Positions 8,850 to 15,858 of a stretch of 40,000 nucleotides of DNA are shown in pieces. Position numbers and translations under genes: made by a program. The DNA is taken from positions 1-40,000 of the forward strand of contig NCGL01000022.1 of NCBI GenBank assembly GCA_002256935.1. Reading direction: 5' to 3'. Under the pieces are notes generated by a model, which saw nothing but the letters and a program-made list of their open reading frames with translations, ran no database searches and was not told the origin of the DNA. The stretch is from Bdellovibrio sp. 28-41-41 (lineage in GTDB: Bacteria; Bdellovibrionota; Bdellovibrionia; Bdellovibrionales; Bdellovibrionaceae). Numbering within the stretch: position 1 is the stretch's first letter; each line of letters starts with the position of its first letter.

Positions 8850-8979
8850 AGGGTATTTAGTTTACGGATTTTTAGTTGTATTGATTTATTCCTACATTAG
8901 TTATGTGGGAATCAGTTATTACGATTTTGCTTCAGGAAAAAGTTTTCAACCGGCTGGAAAAACATTTCAGCATAAATAA
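8842..8979 (+). CDS. 45-residue single-pass membrane peptide
   Basis: A short frame starting ATGATTAAAGGG encodes 45 residues. Residues 4-27 form one strongly hydrophobic, tyrosine-rich segment (YLVYGFLVVLIYSYISYVG), then a polar tail ending KTFQHK. It overlaps the upstream gene by 8 bp and ends 12 bp before the DUF350 gene, exactly filling the gap in the operon. That placement is the best evidence it is real. No family is recognised. It may be a small subunit of the membrane complex formed by its neighbours. Confidence 0.6.
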   Translation: MIKGYLVYGFLVVLIYSYISYVGISYYDFASGKSFQPAGKTFQHK

Positions 8980-8991
8980 TGGAGAGCACCT

Positions 8992-9228
8992 ATGGACGCG
9001 CCTAATAATATGGAAGTATTAATCAACATTAAGTACATCGTAAACGCATTAGTTTTTTCGGTTTTAGGGATAGTCATTTTGATTTTCTCATTTTTTGTAT
9101 TCGACAAAATGACGCCGGGAAATTTATGGAAAGAAGTTGTTGAAGAAAAAAACATAGCTTTGGCGATCACAGCAGGTGCAATGGCTCTGGCGATAGCACA
9201 AATTATTGCTAGCGCGATTCACAGCTAA
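8992..9228 (+). CDS. DUF350-family small membrane protein
   Basis: 78-residue protein with two membrane helices (about residues 10-33 and 55-76) joined by a loop containing FDKMTPGNLWKEVVEEKNIALAI broken here as MTPGNLWKEV and EKNIALAI, the hallmark of DUF350 (YjfL-like) proteins. Known members are longer with more helices, so this is a minimal unit likely to oligomerise. GGAG lies at a good distance before the ATG. DUF350 genes commonly neighbour DUF4178 and aminopropyltransferase genes, matching this operon. The activity is not established. Confidence 0.8.
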   Translation: MDAPNNMEVLINIKYIVNALVFSVLGIVILIFSFFVFDKMTPGNLWKEVVEEKNIALAITAGAMALAIAQIIASAIHS

Positions 9229-9240
9229 AAAGAAGAGACT

Positions 9241-10755
9241 ATGACCTACCTATTGTTATTTTCCGTATTTGTGGTGGCCACATGTGGCCTCGTGTACGAA
9301 CTGATTACCGGCGCGTTAGCCAGTTATTTGCTAGGGGATTCAGTCACTCAGTTTTCAACCATTATTGGAACCTATTTGTTTGCAATGGGTGTGGGCTCGT
9401 ACTTTTCAAAATTTTTCACACGTAATTTATTAAATGTCTTCATTGAAATCGAAATGATCATTGGTCTTATCGGTGGTTTTTCGGCGGCGTTTTTGTTTTT
9501 GTCGTATGAATATGTGGTTTCGTTTCGATTTATTCTGTACTCGGTTATTTTTATCATCGGCTGCTTTGTGGGATTAGAAATTCCATTGCTGATGCGAATT
9601 CTTAAAGATCGATTTGAATTTAAAGATCTAGTTTCAAAAATCTTTACGTATGACTATATCGGGGCATTGCTAGCATCGATTTCCTTTCCATTGCTACTAG
9701 TGCCTCATTTAGGGTTAGTGCGTTCGTCATTACTATTTGGAATTTTCAACGTATCCGTGGCGTTAGTTACAATTATCGTTTTTAAAACGGAAATTAAATC
9801 CGAAGGGTTTTTACGATTCAAAGCCATTGCTACGTTAGTGTTGTTGGTTCTTGCGTTTGGTTATTCAGAGAAGCTGGTTAGTTTCCTTGAAGTGCAAAAC
9901 TATCGCGAACGCATCGTCTTTAAGAAAACGACGGCCTATCAGAAAATTGTACTGACTCAAACTTCGGGTGAAATGAAATTGTTTTTGAACGGTAATTTAC
10001 AGTTTAGCTCTCGCGATGAATATCGTTATCATGAAAGCTTGGTACACGTGGGTCTTTCGCGCCTGCAATCACCGAAAAAAGTTTTAATCTTGGGTGGTGG
10101 TGATGGACTTGCTGTTAGGGAAGTTTTGAAATACCCGTCGGTTCAAAAAATCCTGTTGGTGGATTTGGATTCGCAGATGACTGATTTGTTTAAAACGAAT
10201 TCCATTCTGACTGAATTAAATAAAAATTCTTTGAATGATCCCAAAGTTGAAGTGCTAAACGAAGATGCGTTTGTTTGGGTGAAAAATAATAAAGATCTAT
10301 TTGATTTCGTAATCGTGGATTTTCCAGATCCGTCTCAATTTGCTTTAGGTAAGCTATATTCTAAAACGTTCTATGGCTATCTAACTTCGACGATCGATGC
10401 GGATGGTTTGATTGCCGTTCAAAGCACATCGCCTTATGTGGCGAAGAATTCATTTCAGATTATTGTAAATACATTGAATGATGTCGCTCTGTACACAAAG
10501 CCATACCACGTTTATGTCCCTTCGTTTGGTGAGTGGGGTTATGTGTTGGCAGCTAAGGCACCGATGGAAACATCTGAAACCAATTTGGCTTTGCCCGCCG
10601 GTCTACAATTTATCAGCACAGAAATGGTTCCTTATTTATTTCAATTTAGTAAAGACTTGATTGGTGATTCTAAAGAAGTAAATCGCCTAAATAATCAAAT
10701 TCTAGTTCGTACCTTTGAGCAAGAATGGGAACCATTCAGTCATCATGAAAACTGA
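9241..10755 (+). CDS. Membrane-anchored spermidine-synthase-like aminopropyltransferase
   Basis: 504-residue protein with about six or seven membrane helices in residues 1-220, then a cytoplasmic aminopropyltransferase/methyltransferase fold. The nucleotide-binding hallmarks are LILGGGDGLAVREVL (about residue 283), VDLDSQMTDLF (about 308) and VIVDFPDPSQFALGKLYS (about 360). Canonical SpeE enzymes transfer aminopropyl from decarboxylated AdoMet to putrescine; fused membrane forms are common in bacteria and their substrate is unknown. No AdoMet decarboxylase gene is in the window. It sits between the DUF350 gene (12-bp gap) and the FAD oxidoreductase (11-bp overlap). Confidence 0.85.
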   Translation: MTYLLLFSVFVVATCGLVYELITGALASYLLGDSVTQFSTIIGTYLFAMGVGSYFSKFFTRNLLNVFIEIEMIIGLIGGFSAAFLFLSYEYVVSFRFILYSVIFIIGCFVGLEIPLLMRILKDRFEFKDLVSKIFTYDYIGALLASISFPLLLVPHLGLVRSSLLFGIFNVSVALVTIIVFKTEIKSEGFLRFKAIATLVLLVLAFGYSEKLVSFLEVQNYRERIVFKKTTAYQKIVLTQTSGEMKLFLNGNLQFSSRDEYRYHESLVHVGLSRLQSPKKVLILGGGDGLAVREVLKYPSVQKILLVDLDSQMTDLFKTNSILTELNKNSLNDPKVEVLNEDAFVWVKNNKDLFDFVIVDFPDPSQFALGKLYSKTFYGYLTSTIDADGLIAVQSTSPYVAKNSFQIIVNTLNDVALYTKPYHVYVPSFGEWGYVLAAKAPMETSETNLALPAGLQFISTEMVPYLFQFSKDLIGDSKEVNRLNNQILVRTFEQEWEPFSHHEN

Positions 10756-12373
10756 TCGTCGTGAATTTCTTAAATATGGCCTAATTACCTCATCCGTGTT
10801 CTTCGGCGGAATCTATGGTGTTAAGCAGTTTAAGAAATTCAATAAACACACCATTGGTTACACTGGGCAATGGGTGAATCAATCTGATCGTGGCCATCAA
10901 CTGCGCGAAGCGTTTAAGCAAACGCCAACAGCTTCGATTAAAATCCCAACATTAATTGTTGGCGGCGGTATGACAGGTTTGCTGACGGGATATTATTTAA
11001 AACACGCTGGGTTTGATAATTTTAAAATTTTGGAAATGAGCTCGATTGCCGGCGGCAACTCATTGTACGGACAAAATGAAGTTTCTAAGTTTCCTTGGGG
11101 CGCGCACTACATTCCTTTGCCTAATGCCGAAAACAGACAGCTGTTGGAATTCTTCAAAGATATGGGGCTCGCGTTTAGCAAATCGCCGAACGGCGTTCTG
11201 GAGTTCAACGAAGAATTTCTTTGTCAAGATCCTCAAGAGAGACTGTTTATCAAAGGCGAATGGCAAGAAAGTATTCTGCCGATGAAAGGTATCACTAAAG
11301 ACGATGAAGATCAGCTTAAACGATTTCACGATTTAGTTAATGATTACAAATTTAAAAAGGGCAGTGACGGTAAATTCGTATTTAATATTCCGTTGATGGA
11401 GTCCAGCCAAGATCCAAAGTTTTTAAAGCTCGATGACGTTACATTTACTGGTTTTTTAAAAGAGCAGGGTTTTGCGTCCAATGTCGTCAGTTGGTACATG
11501 AATTACTGCACATTAGATGATTATGGGATGGGGACTGATACGGTGTCTGCGTGGGGCGGATTACATTATTTCTGTTCGCGTCGACCGCTGGGCGAGTATG
11601 ATGACCATAAAATTATGACGTGGCCGGAAGGCAACGGCTGGATACTGCAGAAATTAACCGAATATCTAAAAGATCATTTTCAAACTAATCATGCTGTGAT
11701 GAAAATTCAGCCTCTTGAAAATGGTCGTGTTAGATCGCGAGTTTTTAATTTTGATACCAAAGAACTCGCCGAATGTGAATCCGAACAACTCATTTATTCT
11801 GGACCACAATTTTTAGCTCCCTACTTGTTTGATGATAAAAAGAATCTACCGAATGTTTCTAGTGATGACTATTACAGCTGGGTGATTGCTAATGTTACGG
11901 TGAAACTAAAACCAGAAGAGTTTCAAAATCTGCATTGGGACAATGTTCGATTTAATTCCAGCAGCCTAGGCTACGTGCATGCTCGTCATCAGGAATTACG
12001 GGGACGGTTTGACGGAACCACAGTCCTGACTTTGTATTGGCCTCTGTATGATAAGGATCTAACGGCGACGGAAATCAGAAAGAAAATTTCTGGACTAGGA
12101 TGGGACGACTGGGCCCCGCAAGTGGAAGCCGAACTCGAAGCTATGCATCCCGGCGTGGCCTCGTCTATTCAATCTATGGATATAAAAATATATGGACACG
12201 CGATGATTGGTCCTCGTGTGGGTCGAATACATTCTGTGTTCCAGCAGCCGTGGAAAGCTAAAAAGAAACAGAACATCTATTTTGCTCATACCGATAATTC
12301 GGGTATGTCACTATTTGAAGAAGCGCACTACTGGGGACACAAGGTGGCTCAGGAAGTAATAAAAAATGGCTAA
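10745..12373 (+). CDS. Tat-signal FAD-dependent oxidoreductase
   Basis: 542-residue protein. The N terminus begins MKTDRREFLKYG, a twin-arginine-type motif with a hydrophobic stretch behind it, so export or membrane attachment is likely. A Rossmann FAD site follows at about residue 68 (TLIVGGGMTGLLTGYYL) with the acidic ILEMSS strand end and AGGNSLYG, as in amine oxidase/phytoene desaturase-like flavoproteins. The ATG at 10745 is chosen over an in-frame start 30 bp upstream because it puts the Tat motif at the N terminus; it overlaps the upstream gene by 11 bp. Next to an aminopropyltransferase, an amine or polyamine substrate is an attractive guess only. Confidence 0.8.
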   Translation: MKTDRREFLKYGLITSSVFFGGIYGVKQFKKFNKHTIGYTGQWVNQSDRGHQLREAFKQTPTASIKIPTLIVGGGMTGLLTGYYLKHAGFDNFKILEMSSIAGGNSLYGQNEVSKFPWGAHYIPLPNAENRQLLEFFKDMGLAFSKSPNGVLEFNEEFLCQDPQERLFIKGEWQESILPMKGITKDDEDQLKRFHDLVNDYKFKKGSDGKFVFNIPLMESSQDPKFLKLDDVTFTGFLKEQGFASNVVSWYMNYCTLDDYGMGTDTVSAWGGLHYFCSRRPLGEYDDHKIMTWPEGNGWILQKLTEYLKDHFQTNHAVMKIQPLENGRVRSRVFNFDTKELAECESEQLIYSGPQFLAPYLFDDKKNLPNVSSDDYYSWVIANVTVKLKPEEFQNLHWDNVRFNSSSLGYVHARHQELRGRFDGTTVLTLYWPLYDKDLTATEIRKKISGLGWDDWAPQVEAELEAMHPGVASSIQSMDIKIYGHAMIGPRVGRIHSVFQQPWKAKKKQNIYFAHTDNSGMSLFEEAHYWGHKVAQEVIKNG

Positions 12374-13442
12374 TCAGATTTGGATCAGAAATAAAAAATT
12401 TGATTCGATTTGGATTATCGGTCCCCATTTTTTCGCAGTGGCATTTGCACTATGTATTTATCCGATGGTTAAAGATATCCATTTGATGCCGATTTGGGTT
12501 TGGTTCGCATTGGTTGTCTGCGTAGATGTGGCTCATGTGTATTCCACTATCTTTCGAGTGTACCTAGATAAAAATGAGAAGAAATTGTTTTCAACCTTTC
12601 TTTGGCTCGTTCCCTTTGGCGTTTGGTTTCTAGGGGTTTTGTTGTATTCAATTAGCTCGGTATTGTTTTGGCGGGGACTAGCGTACCTAGCCGTATTTCA
12701 CTTTATCCGGCAACAGTATGGATTTTTTAGGATTTACTCGGGGAAAACGGAAGTGGCATCACTGCTGACAAAGATCTTCAATCAGTATGGGATATATTAT
12801 GTGACGGTAGTTCCGGTTTTGATTTGGCATTTTTCTGGGCCGAAAGAGTTTAATTGGTTCATCGACAAAGATTTTTTCTATTTTCCATCGGACGATTTAG
12901 TAGTGGCCTTATCAAGTTTGTTAGCGTTTCTGGTCACGGGATATTTTATTTCTGAATGCGTACAAACTTATCGTCTCAAATTTTTTAATTGGGCGAAGAA
13001 TGGAATATACACAGGGACCCTGCTCGTTTGGTATATCGGCATCGTCTATTTCAACAATGACATTATTTTCACACTTACAAATGTAGTCGCGCACGGTGTG
13101 CCTTACCTGGCACTGATTTGGGTGTATAAAGGACGCAATCAGGAAAGCTATGAATTATCTTTTTTAAAACGACGTAGTTTTCTCATTTTTCTGGGTAGTT
13201 TGGTTTTGCTAGCGTACGTAGAGGAATTTTTGTGGGCGAGCCTGGTTTGGAAAGAACATCTGTCTGTGTTTTTCTTGCATCGAAGTCAATTATTTGAGGT
13301 AAGTCCGGTCCTGTTGTCCTATTTAGTTCCACTTCTAGCGGTGCCTCAAGGGACTCATTATATTTTGGATGCTTTTATTTGGAAAATTAGAGACAGTAAG
13401 CATAATCAATGGACAGCCTTGCTCGTGGAGGACCAAAAGTGA
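12366..13442 (+). CDS. Polytopic membrane protein with conserved-looking histidines
   Basis: 358-residue integral membrane protein with about nine or ten helices. Histidines sit in or near membrane segments in recurring settings: DVAHVYST (about 57), AVFHFIRQQYGFF (about 115), VAHGVPYLALIWVY (about 240) and QGTHYILDAF (about 338). Such spacing recalls membrane metalloenzymes (desaturase or hydroxylase type), but no standard histidine box is complete. It overlaps the genes on both sides (8 and 4 bp). It is probably part of the same membrane pathway as the FAD oxidoreductase. The function is unknown. Confidence 0.7.
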   Translation: MANQIWIRNKKFDSIWIIGPHFFAVAFALCIYPMVKDIHLMPIWVWFALVVCVDVAHVYSTIFRVYLDKNEKKLFSTFLWLVPFGVWFLGVLLYSISSVLFWRGLAYLAVFHFIRQQYGFFRIYSGKTEVASLLTKIFNQYGIYYVTVVPVLIWHFSGPKEFNWFIDKDFFYFPSDDLVVALSSLLAFLVTGYFISECVQTYRLKFFNWAKNGIYTGTLLVWYIGIVYFNNDIIFTLTNVVAHGVPYLALIWVYKGRNQESYELSFLKRRSFLIFLGSLVLLAYVEEFLWASLVWKEHLSVFFLHRSQLFEVSPVLLSYLVPLLAVPQGTHYILDAFIWKIRDSKHNQWTALLVEDQK

Positions 13443-14179
13443 GCGACTCTAATAGAATCGAAGAAAAGATGAAACAGCTCAGTTTAAAGCTGCAGCTGGT
13501 TCAGCAGACTTACATACAAAATAAACTAAAGGCGATTCTTGTTTTGGAAGGCGTAGACGCCGCTGGCAAAGGCGGATTAATTCGCAGACTAGCATGGTCG
13601 GTTGATCCTCGTGCGCTTAAGGTGTGGCCAATCGGTGCTCCCAATGCCATTGAAAAAGATATGCACTATATGTGGCGGTTCTGGTCCAAGTTACCTGGGC
13701 CTGGAGAAATCGCTGTATTCGATCGTTCCTGGTATGGACGCGTGCTTGTCGAAAGCATTGAAGGCATTAGCAAAGGAAAAACTGTCTCACGGGCATATCA
13801 AGAAATTAATGAGTTTGAACGTTGGATGACTGACGACAATGTGCGAGTCATTAAAATCTTACTAAAAGTCAGTAAAAAAGAGCAATCACGACGACTGATT
13901 GATCGGGTAGAAAACATAGAGAAAAACTGGAAGCTAACGTACGATGATATTCGTAATCGCAATAAGTGGGATGAGTACGAAAAATTGTACAAACAAATGG
14001 TATCTAAAACATCCAAGAAAAACGCAAAATGGCATGTCGTCGACAACGATGAAAAAGAAGAAGCCCGGATACAGGCATTAGAGTATATTATTAAAGAATT
14101 ATCGCGCGGGGTTTCATTTAAACCTGTACCTATTTCAGATAAACTAAAAAGCGGTATCAAAGAATTAATGAATAATTAG
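13439..14179 (+). CDS. ppk2: PPK2-family polyphosphate kinase
   Basis: 246-residue kinase that moves phosphate between polyphosphate and nucleotides. The Walker A LEGVDAAGKGGLIRRL is near residue 36, the Walker B DRSWYGRVLVE near 94, with the PPK2-specific WPIGAPNAIEKDMHYMWRFW between them. I chose the GTG at 13439: GGAGG lies 7 bases before it and it overlaps the upstream stop in a GTGA junction. The in-frame ATG at 13409 has no ribosome binding site. Being the last gene of the operon ties polyphosphate or nucleotide charge to the polyamine-like module. Whether it favours AMP or ADP is not readable here. Confidence 0.92.
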   Translation: MSDSNRIEEKMKQLSLKLQLVQQTYIQNKLKAILVLEGVDAAGKGGLIRRLAWSVDPRALKVWPIGAPNAIEKDMHYMWRFWSKLPGPGEIAVFDRSWYGRVLVESIEGISKGKTVSRAYQEINEFERWMTDDNVRVIKILLKVSKKEQSRRLIDRVENIEKNWKLTYDDIRNRNKWDEYEKLYKQMVSKTSKKNAKWHVVDNDEKEEARIQALEYIIKELSRGVSFKPVPISDKLKSGIKELMNN

Positions 14180-14215
14180 GAAAAAGTTAAAAATCGTTGG
14201 TTAAAAGTTCCTGCT

Positions 14216-14299
14216 TCAGTGCACAGAATTAACAGTGTCCATTTCTGCAGCACCCGCAGATAAAGATAGTAATAGAGCTAAAGCAAAAATAATTTTCAT
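14216..14299 (-). CDS. 27-residue signal-peptide-like ORF after dps
   Basis: A frame of 27 residues (MKIIFALALLLSLSAGAAEM, then seven polar residues) starts 3 bp after the dps stop. GGAG lies 9 bases before its ATG, inside the end of dps. The product is essentially a signal peptide with a short tail. It could be a tiny secreted or membrane peptide, or the truncated start of a lost gene. Support is the ribosome binding site and the coherent hydrophobic core only. Confidence 0.35.
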   Translation of the reverse strand: MKIIFALALLLSLSAGAAEMDTVNSVH

Positions 14300-14302
14300 A
14301 AA

Positions 14303-14779
14303 TTATTTCTCCGCCAACATTGAACGTAACATCCAAGCTGTTTTTTCATGAATTTGTAGACGTTGAGTTAATAGATCCAAAGTCGCTTCATCACTGCCAG
14401 CTTCAGCAACTGGAAAAATGGTGCGAACAGTTTTTGCTACTGTTTCATGACCATGAAGTAATTGTTTAATCATTTCTTTTGCGGGAACATGTTCGTCAGC
14501 TTCAGGAATAGATGAAAGCTGCGCGAATTTTTTGTAAGAACCAGGTGCGTAGCTGCCCAGGGCGCGAATGCGTTCAGCCACTAGATCTAATGCATTCCAA
14601 AGTTCAGTGTATTGATCCATAAACATTAAATGAAGAGTGTTGAACATAGGGCCTTCAACATTCCAATGAAAGTTATGAGTTTTAAGGTACAGAATATAGC
14701 TATCTGCTAAAAGTTTTGATAAGCCATCTACGATTTTTTTTCGATCTGCTTCGTTGATTCCGATTTCAATTGTGTTCAT
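14303..14779 (-). CDS. dps: Dps-family ferritin-like DNA-protection protein
   Basis: 158-residue Dps/ferritin-like protein. The ferroxidase signature is visible as [19 protein letters not shown] (about residues 34-52) followed by [22 protein letters not shown] (about 55-75). Dps proteins form dodecamers that oxidise and store iron with hydrogen peroxide and shield DNA in stress. Length is typical. AGGAG lies 8 bases before the ATG. It converges on the operon ending with PPK2. No sigma-54 site was found upstream, unlike the nearby hemerythrin gene. Confidence 0.93.
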   Translation of the reverse strand: MNTIEIGINEADRKKIVDGLSKLLADSYILYLKTHNFHWNVEGPMFNTLHLMFMDQYTELWNALDLVAERIRALGSYAPGSYKKFAQLSSIPEADEHVPAKEMIKQLLHGHETVAKTVRTIFPVAEAGSDEATLDLLTQRLQIHEKTAWMLRSMLAEK

Positions 14780-14834
14780 TGTTCACTCCTAAAATTTGTG
14801 GCCTGAGTGTAGACAATGAACGCGGTGAGAGCAA

Positions 14835-15026
14835 TTAAAACTGCGAACTAAATTCCAAATCAAAAATAACGCTGCCATCCGGGGCATTTTTGGCAGAAAT
14901 TCGCCGGTTTTGTAGCTCAACAGAAGGAAGAATTGTTAGGTTTTTTGGATAAATTTGGACCGCGCGAGTAAGTTGGTCATCATAAGCGAGAGAGTTAAAA
15001 GCTCTCTCGCCTGATTTTTTTTTATT
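14835..15026 (-). pseudogene. Possible 3' remnant of an outer-membrane beta-barrel gene
   Basis: A 63-codon open frame with no usable start runs from an upstream stop to 14835. Its last residues, GSVIFDLEFSSQF, alternate hydrophobic and polar and end in phenylalanine, the C-terminal signature of outer-membrane barrels; YDDQLTRAVQIYPKN before it also looks like coding sequence. I read it as a decayed fragment. Chance open frame is the alternative. A terminator hairpin for the opposite strand lies inside it. Confidence 0.3.
14986..15023 (+). terminator. Strong intrinsic terminator on the plus strand
   Basis: GCGAGAGAG (14986-14994) pairs perfectly with CTCTCTCGC (15002-15010) around a 7-nt loop and is followed by CTGA and nine thymines. 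This is a textbook intrinsic terminator for rightward transcription. No rightward gene ends just before it; the nearest, PPK2, ends about 800 bp upstream, so the terminated transcript would run antisense to dps. Confidence 0.75.
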
Positions 15027-15153
15027 TCATAGTTTTATGAATGCTGATCTTAACTACATTGTGGGTGTTGAGCGCGTGCTCACACGAACTCATTGCAAAG
15101 ATCATCGCTAACGCCAAGAGGCCATCACAGAGTAGGATTTTGCTTGTTCTCAT
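15022..15153 (-). CDS. 43-residue small lipoprotein
   Basis: A frame starting 4 bp after the hemerythrin stop encodes 43 residues: a basic start (MRTSK), hydrophobic core to residue 21, and a lipobox read as AMSSC, giving lipid-anchored Cys24, then a 19-residue tail (EHALNTHNVVKISIHKTMK). GGAG is 7 bases before the ATG. The size recalls small lipoproteins such as entericidins, without clear similarity. It is very probably co-transcribed with the hemerythrin gene from the sigma-54 promoter at 15711-15726. Confidence 0.6.
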   Translation of the reverse strand: MRTSKILLCDGLLALAMIFAMSSCEHALNTHNVVKISIHKTMK

Positions 15154-15156
15154 GAC

Positions 15157-15657
15157 TCAACTCCAGCGAGGAGCTTCAGATGTGAACTCCTCATCATATA
15201 CAATGGTATCCGAGTCTTGATAGTGAGATTCATAACGTAAACAAAGTTCAGCATCCGTGTCGGAATCGAGATGGCGCTTTAAATACGGGAATACTTCGTT
15301 TTCTTCTTCATCTAAATGTTGCCCTACAATATCAGCCAAAACTTTGGCGCTCGCTGACCACTCTTGATTAGTTAAGCTTTCGGATAGCATGTCTTCAATT
15401 AAATGATCAACAATTGCATGCTTAGTTTGACCTTCATAAGCCATGAAGTTTAGGTTTTCGTCATCTTGGGCCTTCATAAAGCTGTACACAACTTTCTCTT
15501 CACGTTGAGTGTGAGAAATCAATAGTGGCAAAAAACGACCAAAACAAAGTTGTCTGTCTAATTGCGAAATGTCCGTTTCTTTTAAAAGGTTCATTTCGGC
15601 TCTTAATTTTTTGTGGTCTACTTTAATAGCTTCTACAAGCTGTGAGGATAAAAACAT
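15157..15657 (-). CDS. Hemerythrin-like HHE-domain protein
   Basis: 166-residue cytoplasmic protein with a hemerythrin cation-binding fold that likely holds a di-iron centre. The ligand pattern is visible: VDHKKLRAEM (about residue 11), SHTQREEKVVY (about 48), KHAIVDHLIEDM (about 80) and GQHLDEEENEVFPYL (about 107). Such proteins bind oxygen or nitric oxide or buffer iron. The ATG at 15657 is chosen because ACGGAGG lies just before it; the longer frame starting at 15783 begins inside a regulatory repeat. A sigma-54 promoter and two TTTTGCCCC-type elements lie upstream. Confidence 0.88.
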   Translation of the reverse strand: MFLSSQLVEAIKVDHKKLRAEMNLLKETDISQLDRQLCFGRFLPLLISHTQREEKVVYSFMKAQDDENLNFMAYEGQTKHAIVDHLIEDMLSESLTNQEWSASAKVLADIVGQHLDEEENEVFPYLKRHLDSDTDAELCLRYESHYQDSDTIVYDEEFTSEAPRWS

Positions 15658-15710
15658 AAAACCTCCGTGTTGTTGTTCCTCTAGAATCATTGTATTCGCA
15701 AAAGTAACAT

Positions 15711-15726
15711 TGCAATGAGAAGGCCA
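15711..15726 (-). promoter_or_regulatory. Sigma-54 promoter of hemerythrin gene
   Basis: On the minus strand TGGCCTTCTCATTGCA gives TGG at -24, TTGCA at -12 and the required GG-N10-GC spacing. It lies about 54 nt upstream of the hemerythrin ATG at 15657. Two upstream elements follow at 15771-15802. Confidence 0.75.
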
Positions 15727-15770
15727 TCCATTAATAGAAAATGGATCGTTTAAAGTCGAATATGTTACTA

Positions 15771-15802
15771 TTTTCTGCCCCACATTATGGAATTTTGCCC
15801 CG
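15771..15802. promoter_or_regulatory. Paired TTTTGCCCCG-type elements
   Basis: TTCTGCCCCA (15773-15782) and TTTTGCCCCG (15793-15802) repeat with exactly 20 bp between equivalent bases, two helical turns, so a protein could bind both on one DNA face. They are 45-75 bp upstream of the hemerythrin sigma-54 promoter and also just before the rightward kinase gene. Confidence 0.6.
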
Positions 15803-15858
15803 CTTTTTCATCTTTATTTTAAATCCTTGTGAGGAGTAAAAACTTTGTTTTATCCTGA

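Noticed and set aside
13409..13438. ATG start for PPK2
   Set aside because: No ribosome binding site; the GTG at 13439 has GGAGG at ideal distance and a GTGA overlap.
15658..15783. Longer N terminus for the hemerythrin
   Set aside because: It would start inside a regulatory repeat and cross the sigma-54 promoter; a perfect ribosome binding site supports 15657.
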